Shown: one piece after another, positions 1 through 5,403 of the stretch
How positions within the stretch are numbered: the first letter of the stretch is position 1
How the letters are laid out: every line of letters starts with the position of its first letter
NCBI GenBank assembly: GCA_030426445.1
Contig: JAUHYS010000033.1
Coordinates: forward strand, 1-12,768
Direction: 5' to 3'
From: a bacterium
GTDB taxonomy: Bacteria; UBA10199; DSSB01
DNA: 12,768 nt
Notes under the pieces: model-generated
Seen by the model: only the letters and a program-made list of their open reading frames with translations
The model's database searches: none
Told to the model about the DNA's origin: nothing
Position numbers and translations under genes: made by a program

Positions 1-228
1 AACAAGTAAGCCGAATCTGGATAGAATATCCATTAACTGTTCTACATACCTTGCTTTAGTCTCCCTGCCGATCAAACCTATTGTCTGCTCTACAAAGGCG
101 CCCTCTTCGTTTAAGCCTGAGGGAATGTCGTTACCTTCACTCATATAATTCACAAAAGGTTCATAGGTTACCAAGGCTGCAGCCATTTCCAAATAATCTC
201 TGGGTACTCGGTTTGTTTGATCTGGCAT
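1..228 (-). CDS. N-terminus of a third member of the unknown paralogous family (partial, runs off window)
   Basis: An open frame of 76 codons starts at ATG 228 and remains open to base 1, so the 3' part is missing. The product begins MPDQTNRVPRDYLEMAAALV and then has EPFVNYM. This matches the start of the 575-residue protein encoded at 3499-5226 (MPEPTRIVSVSRTYIEIAEALM, then ERFVDDV): shared are MP, T, V, R, Y, E, A, AL, E and FV at compatible spacing. A weaker match (Y-L, A-L, F) is seen in the 528-residue protein just upstream. The start is supported by a Shine-Dalgarno sequence AAGGAAATAAC ending directly before the ATG. It lies 74 bp after the stop of the 528-residue gene, on the same strand, so it may be cotranscribed with it. 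No signal peptide or membrane segment is visible in the part present. Function unknown; family membership is inferred from the N-terminus alone. Confidence 0.8.
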   Translation of the reverse strand, partial: MPDQTNRVPRDYLEMAAALVTYEPFVNYMSEGNDIPSGLNEEGAFVEQTIGLIGRETKARYVEQLMDILSRFGLLV

Positions 229-239
229 GTTATTTCCTT
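229..239 (-). promoter_or_regulatory. Ribosome-binding site AAGGAAATAAC, shared family leader
   Basis: This Shine-Dalgarno segment precedes the ATG at 228 and fixes that start. The 19 bases AAGGAAATAACATGCCAGA, covering it and the first codons, recur exactly at 3491-3473 before the ATPase pseudogene. Confidence 0.75.
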
Positions 240-302
240 TCTTTAAACAAGGTGTCTTTTTTTCTAAAGCGATGGCCCGTTATTTGGCAACCATAAAACG
301 AT

Positions 303-1889
303 TTAGTGACGGACAGACTGATACCTGCGCTTTGTCTTTCTGACTCTAGGCCCATATTCTAGTTTTGCCTGTAACTCTACTTGAACTTTTTCAAAAAGAC
401 TTCCTAAACCCCGACGCTCAAAGGCTTTCACAAATCTTGCTTCGCCCGCTCGAATGGCCCATAAAATATCTATTTCACTTTCTGTATGGGCTCCCAATTG
501 CACCAACTCTTCAGCTAACAAAACTAAACTTTCTTCACTTATGGTCTCTGCGGGTAGATGGCGCTCTGCAAATGTTTGTAGGGCTTGCACGATTCTTGTT
601 TTCTGTAGGTCTAACTGATTCCTTGCTTCAAATAACTCGCGTCGATTACGGTTCATATTTGCATGATAAGTCAATTTAACTCTTTCCAAGTTAGGTGCAT
701 TTTCTTTTCCGTTTTCGGAACTTTGACGAAAACTATATAAAGTCTCTAAAGCGGCTAAGGATGTCTCGTTCCAGGGGGTTTCGTGTCTGATGGCAACATG
801 CATGGCAATGAGACGCGCATCTTGTATATCCTGAAGGCTTAAGTCCATCAAACCCAGTTTGCCTTTGATGAGAGGCCCGCGTTTGGAAGCAAGTCGCTGA
901 ATTGCTTTACTAATTTGCGGGCTATCTTGAGCCAATAAATCCATTTGCTCAAAAATACCCTGAAAATAAATGCTCTCAAAAAGTCTTTCCAAGGGATCTC
1001 TGGGTAAACTCTTTACCAGGACGTTTATAACCGCTCCCTTTCTTAGAGGTATCTCAATTTCAGCGTCTATTTCGATATTAGCCGCAATGGGAAAATCTTT
1101 GTTATAGAGAATCAGTTCACTAGACAAGTCTGCATGAGCTAAAATGTTCCGTTGAGTGGGTTCATAACCCGAGGCGATCCCAAAGATTAAATCATAGGCA
1201 TAGTTTTTATCAGCATGAGGAAAAAAATCTCTTAACGAAGCATTGAACCTTGTTCGAGAGATCGCCAAGATGCTATTCGCCACTGGAGTCACACGGGTTT
1301 GGACCTCGGCCATTCTTTGGGCACGGGGAGAAAGTACAGGCCCTGGAGGCCCGCTTGCCTGCCTCCCTTGACGACTTGTTATCGCATGGCGTCGCAAAGA
1401 TTCTGTTATAGAGCCACTCGTATCATGGCCCATCCATCGCCTCATGGCTTGTTGGTGTGCTGCGCCTGCAGCTCCTCTCGAAACTTGCGAGTAAGCTTCG
1501 TGCATGTCCCGCAAAAAGACTTGGGAGTCCCTTGGGGTGTCCCCCTCAGTAAGCCCTGCACCAGCGACGGCTTCTGCCACCCAGATGGCACCCTGTTCAG
1601 ATTGGCCTGCCAACAATTGCGCAAAGGCTGCAACCTTGGCCAAAACTTTTGCATCTTGACTGTCAATCATGACAGACCCACAAATACGGGACTCTGCAGG
1701 GCCTGCAATACCCGCTCGGGCCAGCTCAACATCGGCGTCTTGGATACCTTGTAAATGGCCTGGGTCCGAAGCACCCTCAGCTGCTGCCGCAAGAGCATCT
1801 GACAAGGCTAAGCGAAAGTCTTGATGCTGTAATAAAGCATGACCTACCCTAAGATACGAAGCTTCTATTTCCACCCCGGTTGCTGACAT
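303..1889 (-). CDS. Unknown paralogous-family protein, 528 aa
   Basis: I do not recognise a characterised domain. The start ATG at 1889 follows a good ribosome-binding site (AAGGAAG, then TCAT). No signal peptide or hydrophobic membrane span is visible, so a cytoplasmic or non-Sec-exported protein is likely. Residues 1-215 are Ala/Gly/Gln-rich and probably helical or partly disordered. Residues 255-295 look like beta strands (SELILYN; then NVLVKSL). A motif S-L-P-R-D-P-L-E-R-L-F-E-S-I at 294-307, followed by IF and M316, matches the 575-residue neighbour (SLSTDPLQRTLETI, then LF and M). A later TPWNETSLAALETL matches NPWQTPAKLAASVL there. The C-terminus (from about 512) is strongly basic. The two proteins are therefore full-length divergent paralogues, not just sharing one domain. 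It may belong to one transcription unit with the partial gene at 1-228; a 438-bp AT-rich gap separates it from the ATPase pseudogene upstream. Function unknown. Confidence 0.85.
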   Translation of the reverse strand: MSATGVEIEASYLRVGHALLQHQDFRLALSDALAAAAEGASDPGHLQGIQDADVELARAGIAGPAESRICGSVMIDSQDAKVLAKVAAFAQLLAGQSEQGAIWVAEAVAGAGLTEGDTPRDSQVFLRDMHEAYSQVSRGAAGAAHQQAMRRWMGHDTSGSITESLRRHAITSRQGRQASGPPGPVLSPRAQRMAEVQTRVTPVANSILAISRTRFNASLRDFFPHADKNYAYDLIFGIASGYEPTQRNILAHADLSSELILYNKDFPIAANIEIDAEIEIPLRKGAVINVLVKSLPRDPLERLFESIYFQGIFEQMDLLAQDSPQISKAIQRLASKRGPLIKGKLGLMDLSLQDIQDARLIAMHVAIRHETPWNETSLAALETLYSFRQSSENGKENAPNLERVKLTYHANMNRNRRELFEARNQLDLQKTRIVQALQTFAERHLPAETISEESLVLLAEELVQLGAHTESEIDILWAIRAGEARFVKAFERRGLGSLFEKVQVELQAKLEYGPRVRKTKRRYQSVRH

Positions 1890-2327
1890 ATGACTTCCTT
1901 ATGGCTTTTTAGTCTTACAATACCCGTTTAAGTACTCTTCAATGAGGAAAGGGGAAAGCGACCCTCAACTATTAAGTAAGATAAGCAAGACTCATAACTA
2001 ATATTCAATTCTCGACAATTTAAAAGAATAGTTGTCAGTTTTTTCTATATTCTGATAAATTTTGGTAAAATAAGAAAAAAACAACTCTCACGACTCAATT
2101 TTTCATCTTTTTTATTACATTAACCTAAAAAATATCTGTAATTTAACGGAATGTACCGCAGATTACTGAATTTTAATCAAAAAAAGACTCGTAGGTTATC
2201 AAAGCCGCAAATTTAAGCGAATTTTTTCTTAACCTCAGCCTGGGATACTTTCAATCTATTCTATATTCGCATTTGTCATTCGTATTCGTCAAAAAATGGC
2301 AGAAGTTTCGATTTTTTTTCACATTTT
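1890..2327. other. 438-bp AT-rich gap, no gene seen
   Basis: No open frame with a plausible ribosome-binding site, no RNA gene and no strong rho-independent terminator is visible on either strand. On the minus strand a weak promoter-like arrangement, TTGTCG, 16 bases, TATGAG (about 2019-1992), could serve the 528-residue gene, but each hexamer matches only four of six consensus bases. An imperfect inverted repeat GACAA/TTGTC spans about 2015-2037. Near 2260-2290 there are short degenerate repeats of the type ACGAAT. The gap is much longer than others in the left part and probably carries the 528-residue gene's promoter. Confidence 0.4.
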
Positions 2328-3480
2328 TCATCCATAGAGCATTTTTTTAATACCTTGATCCCAAGGGTAAATCATCACATTGCCGATTTTTTTAGGATGA
2401 GGGTCTTGGGAAAGCAATAGGGCCTGACTCCTAGGAAAATCCTTTAAAAACCTCTCTAAGTTGCGTGTATGGCGATCATCAACTTCCCTAGTAGATTTTA
2501 TTTCAATGAGAAGCGTTTCCTGATTGGGTCTCTCGACAATGAGATCAATTTTGGCATGGTCCTTGGTCTGTAAATAAAATAAGCGATCCTCTCTTTGTTG
2601 ATATTGATTAAGACGAAAGATTTCTAAGATCACCCAATGTTCAAAAGCTTTTCCATAAGCGTAAGTTTTTGGAATCAATGGGGATTCTAATTGACGGGCA
2701 AGTGCGCGTTGAACACCGAGATCAAAAAAATAAAATTTAGGACTTTTTCGTTGTTGTTTTCGAATCGAGGGGTGGTAGGCCTCCAATAAAAAACCTAATA
2801 GAGAGTCTTCTAAAATTTCAAAATAAGACTGAACCGTTTTAACATCTGCCCCAACATCACGAGCAATATTTGTGTAATTGAGAATTTCTCCATTGGATTG
2901 GGCAGCCACTTCTAAAAAACGTCGAAAAGGAGTTAAGTTTCGGATGAGATGCTCGGCCCAGACTTCCTCTTTAAGGTAGGTAAGGGCATAGGAGCGCAAA
3001 AAGGCCTTTTTTTCTTGAGGCGTGCTGAGTTTCAAGATTTTGGGTAAAGTTCCCCATCGCAATGCCTGCTGTATATCGAAGTCTTTTGCGATCTCTAAAT
3101 GAGTTAAGGGAAAGAGATGATTGACAAAAGCTCGGCCTGCCAAGAGATTTGCACTGCCTTTTTTGAGTTTGCGCGCTGAGGAACCGGTTAGAGCAAATTT
3201 AAGAGAACTGGACTCAATGAATAAATGTACTAAATCCAGTAATTTAGGCGCCTTTTGAACTTCATCAATCACAACCCAGTCGATTTTGCCTTGTTGAGCA
3301 CTGATACGCTCGGCAAAGGTATTTGGGTTGCGCAAAAGCTGATCTTCTAACTCAGGATCGAGGAGATCAAACCAAAGTAGCTTTTGGCGCTGAAAAAAAT
3401 GCTTTAAAAAGGTCGTTTTCCCAGTCCCTCTTGCTCCAAATAAGAGGAAACTGTTTTATTTCCGCCCCGTTTTCTGGCAT
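2328..3480 (-). pseudogene. AAA_14/DUF4143-type ATPase with chimeric, frameshifted start
   Basis: The main frame (stop at 2328) reads NSFLLFGARGTGKTTFL from 3455, a Walker A P-loop. It continues with WVVIDEVQKAP (Walker B), LTGSSARKL (sensor-like), a winged-helix-like segment YTNIARDVGADVKTVQSYF, and a C-terminal domain with DLGVQRAL, GKAFEHWVILEIFRLN and KIDLIVE...LLIEIKS (a PD-(D/E)xK-like D...ExK pattern). This order is typical of the AAA_14 plus DUF4143 family, whose members are mostly uncharacterised. The P-loop has no in-frame ATG, GTG or TTG before it; a stop (TAA, 3458-3456) lies just upstream, and the first in-frame candidate is TTG 3335, after the P-loop. An ATG at 3480 with an excellent ribosome-binding site is one frame off. 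Removing one A from the A4 run near 3456 would join them as MPENGAEI-NSFLLFGARGTGKT, about 383 residues, normal for the family. As read, translation from 3480 gives a 37-residue peptide ending at 3367. It follows the 575-residue gene by 18 bp. Confidence 0.8.
3454..3480 (-). other. Relic 5' end of a fourth family gene fused to the ATPase
   Basis: The first nine codons at 3480-3454 read MPENGAEIK. At DNA level they match the first nine codons of the 528-residue gene (MSATGVEIE, 1889-1863) at about 22 of 27 positions, including GGGG, GGAAATA and the start context. The upstream segment also matches (AAAAAGgaTAAGGAA against AAAAAGccaTAAGGAA). The sequence then changes directly into ATPase coding sequence. 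I infer a recombination or deletion that joined the start of a lost paralogue to an ATPase gene lacking its own first codons. Confidence 0.65.
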
Positions 3481-3491
3481 GTTATTTCCTT
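3481..3491 (-). promoter_or_regulatory. Ribosome-binding site AAGGAAATAAC before the ATPase pseudogene
   Basis: It is identical to the leader at 229-239 and lies in the 18-bp spacer after the stop of the 575-residue gene. It argues that the intended start is ATG 3480, which is out of frame with the ATPase. Confidence 0.7.
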
Positions 3492-3498
3492 ATCCTTT

Positions 3499-5226
3499 TT
3501 ATTTTCGGCGGCTACCTTTTGGGTCCTTGGCTTTTTCTTTGCCTCTTTCTCCGGCTTTGGCTCTGGTAAGAGTGCCTTCGGAGATAGCCTGAGAACGCGC
3601 TCGATCATACTCAGTTATGTTTCCTATTACCTGAAAAACTTGCCTAATGTTATTGCTGTTTCTTCCAACAGCATCTAACACATAATCAACACTTCTAAAT
3701 CTATCTGGATGTGCTTTGACTAAAGCCTCTGCAAAAGACCGCCAGTCTCCTGGCTCATTATGCTTTTTTATTAATTTCTTCACAGCCGGACCATACGCAG
3801 CTCTTTCAAACTCATCAACAAAATGAGTTATAGAAGCTCCTGCGGCGATATCGGTCACTTGTTTTAAGGTAGTATAAGCGTTTTTAATATCAACTAGACC
3901 AAAAGAGTCCCCTCTTCGGTAATGAGCTCTTGCAATATCTAATACACTGGCTGCAAGCTTCGCAGGTGTCTGCCAAGGGTTTGGGCTCAGTGCTTCACCT
4001 ACGGCACCATAAATGCTACCCAATAAATCGGCTGACTCTACAATTGCATGAAGTTGCTCTCCACTAAAATCACTCGGCGTGAGTTCGCCTTTAAGCCATC
4101 TGCTTTTTAGAGGTTCTAGTGATGCTTTAGCCATCTCAAGCTTTGTTCTTGCTTCTCCAGAAAGATCGCCACCTGCTAGCTTTCTTTCCATATCCGCAAA
4201 TAAACTTTTGGCATCAATCGTCTCTAAAGTCCTTTGCAGGGGATCCGTCGATAAACTAGCCACTCCCACCCATACCTTTTTGCCGCCTTGTAACTCGACT
4301 TCATAAGACCTCATAATGGACTCATGTGTTGGGGTTGGCAGACCATCTTTTCTAGCCCTTGCTGTGAGAGTATCCTCCAACATAGGTGGCATCATTATTT
4401 GGTGAAAAGGTAAATCTGAATTCCCTGAAGCTTTTGGCTCATAAACCACAATCACCATCTCTCCCATACCGTGTAACGCAGAATTTTTAGCAAGCTGAAA
4501 CTTCAGCATGTTTTCTAAAACCACACCATTGGCTGCTCCTTTAGCAATACCGGCTACTCGTGAGCCAAATTTTGCATCAACCGCTTTCATGCGCTCAACC
4601 ACGGTATCGGCAGCGGGCCTAGAAGCCTTGCCTACTGAAGCCATTGCCCTAGCTGCACCTGCGCTTGGAGCAAAGCCCCGAGCGCTTCTGGTTACTTCAG
4701 CTGCAGTTGGTGCAGAAGAACCCCCTTTACTAGATTTTCCCCGAAGAAGATCTTCCAAATCTTTATTTGCATTCGCTAAAACTTCATAGGCTGTCTCACC
4801 TGAGGGGATTAAAGAACTCCTCTGGTCTTCTGTTAATGCCTGCTCAAGGTAGTTTATTCCACCCTCTTGAGCTGCAGTTCTAGCCAGATTGAGAATATTA
4901 TTAATTGCATAGGCCTCTTTATATGTGAGTTCAATCGATTCACATGTTGGTTCAATAGCCCCTCCTGAAGCCAATCTGCCTAATTTACGTCTGGCACTTT
5001 CAAATCCATCTATATTTATATCCCTACCAAGACTAAACAATGCACCCACAATACGTGCTATATTGGGATCAGCCGCCTCTCTAGCATGATTCATTCCATC
5101 ACTATAAGCATCACTAGATTGAGGATTAGCTATAACATCATCAACAAAACGTTCATCGTTCATCAATGCTTCAGCGATTTCGATATAAGTTCGGGATACG
5201 GATACGATTCTGGTGGGTTCTGGCAT
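3499..5226 (-). CDS. Unknown paralogous-family protein, 575 aa
   Basis: I chose ATG 5226 rather than ATG 5232. The Shine-Dalgarno AGAGG (5237-5233) is directly adjacent to the first ATG but six bases from the second, and the resulting start MPEPTR agrees with MPDQTN and MPENGA of its relatives. No signal peptide or membrane span is visible. Residues 10-33 carry the family N-terminal motif R-x-Y-I-E-I-A-x-A-L-x4-E-x-F-V. Residues 160-215 are Ser/Ala/Gly-rich and look like a flexible linker. About 255-325 is beta-rich (GEMVIVVYEP; then SYEVELQGGKKVWVGVASL). S-L-S-T-D-P-L-Q-R-T-L-E-T-I at 324-337 and NPWQTPAKLAASVL from 416 match the 528-residue paralogue. The tail from about 553 is Lys/Arg-rich. 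It is the first gene after a 177-bp AT-rich gap and precedes the ATPase pseudogene by 18 bp, suggesting one transcript. No characterised fold is recognised; function unknown. Confidence 0.87.
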   Translation of the reverse strand: MPEPTRIVSVSRTYIEIAEALMNDERFVDDVIANPQSSDAYSDGMNHAREAADPNIARIVGALFSLGRDINIDGFESARRKLGRLASGGAIEPTCESIELTYKEAYAINNILNLARTAAQEGGINYLEQALTEDQRSSLIPSGETAYEVLANANKDLEDLLRGKSSKGGSSAPTAAEVTRSARGFAPSAGAARAMASVGKASRPAADTVVERMKAVDAKFGSRVAGIAKGAANGVVLENMLKFQLAKNSALHGMGEMVIVVYEPKASGNSDLPFHQIMMPPMLEDTLTARARKDGLPTPTHESIMRSYEVELQGGKKVWVGVASLSTDPLQRTLETIDAKSLFADMERKLAGGDLSGEARTKLEMAKASLEPLKSRWLKGELTPSDFSGEQLHAIVESADLLGSIYGAVGEALSPNPWQTPAKLAASVLDIARAHYRRGDSFGLVDIKNAYTTLKQVTDIAAGASITHFVDEFERAAYGPAVKKLIKKHNEPGDWRSFAEALVKAHPDRFRSVDYVLDAVGRNSNNIRQVFQVIGNITEYDRARSQAISEGTLTRAKAGERGKEKAKDPKGSRRK

Positions 5227-5232
5227 AGACAT

Positions 5233-5237
5233 CCTCT
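5233..5237 (-). promoter_or_regulatory. Shine-Dalgarno AGAGG that selects the ATG at 5226
   Basis: AGAGG is directly followed by ATGTCTATG. Six bases separate it from the second ATG and none from the first, so the second ATG (5226) is the better start. Confidence 0.55.
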
Positions 5238-5244
5238 TTCCATT

Positions 5245-5256
5245 TTAGGTTTTTAA
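5245..5256. repeat. 12-bp direct repeat, copy 1 (TTAGGTTTTTAA)
   Basis: TTAGGTTTTTAA occurs here and again at 5376-5387, in the same orientation, at the two ends of the AT-rich gap before the 575-residue gene. It may be a regulator site or chance in AT-rich DNA. Confidence 0.4.
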
Positions 5257-5278
5257 TCAGTTCATTTGTTTTTCGGCT

Positions 5279-5297
5279 AAAAACGAAAAGAGTTTCG
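5279..5297 (-). terminator. Weak hairpin with T-tract, possible terminator after the envelope-protein gene
   Basis: On the minus strand CGAAA, loop CTCT, TTTCG is followed by TTTTT. On the plus strand the same stem is followed by GATTTTTTT, so it could work in both directions. The stem is only 5 bp, and the site lies about 107 bp after the stop at 5404, so support is modest. Confidence 0.35.
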
Positions 5298-5375
5298 GAT
5301 TTTTTTGCAAAATTTTAAAAAAATAACATTGTTTTTTTATTTTTATTCATAAAGTTGCTAAGCTTAAGAAATAAA

Positions 5376-5387
5376 TTAGGTTTTTAA
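5376..5387. repeat. 12-bp direct repeat, copy 2 (TTAGGTTTTTAA)
   Basis: Identical to 5245-5256, same orientation, 131 bp apart. This copy is close behind the stop of the envelope-protein gene. Confidence 0.4.
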
Positions 5388-5403
5388 CGCCGTGTGTGGT
5401 TTT

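Noticed and set aside
1299..1754. Plus-strand open frame of 151 codons
   Set aside because: It is antisense to the 528-residue family gene, is rich in Cys, Arg and Pro in a non-protein-like way, and has no ribosome-binding site I can see.
3456..3462. Programmed frameshift at the A4 run of the ATPase
   Set aside because: The run is too short for usual transcriptional slippage and no known slippery heptamer or +1 site is present; mutation or assembly error is more likely, so it is kept only as a remote option.
5227..5232. ATG 5232 as the start of the 575-residue gene
   Set aside because: The Shine-Dalgarno AGAGG directly abuts this ATG, leaving no spacer; the second ATG is spaced correctly and matches the starts of the paralogues.
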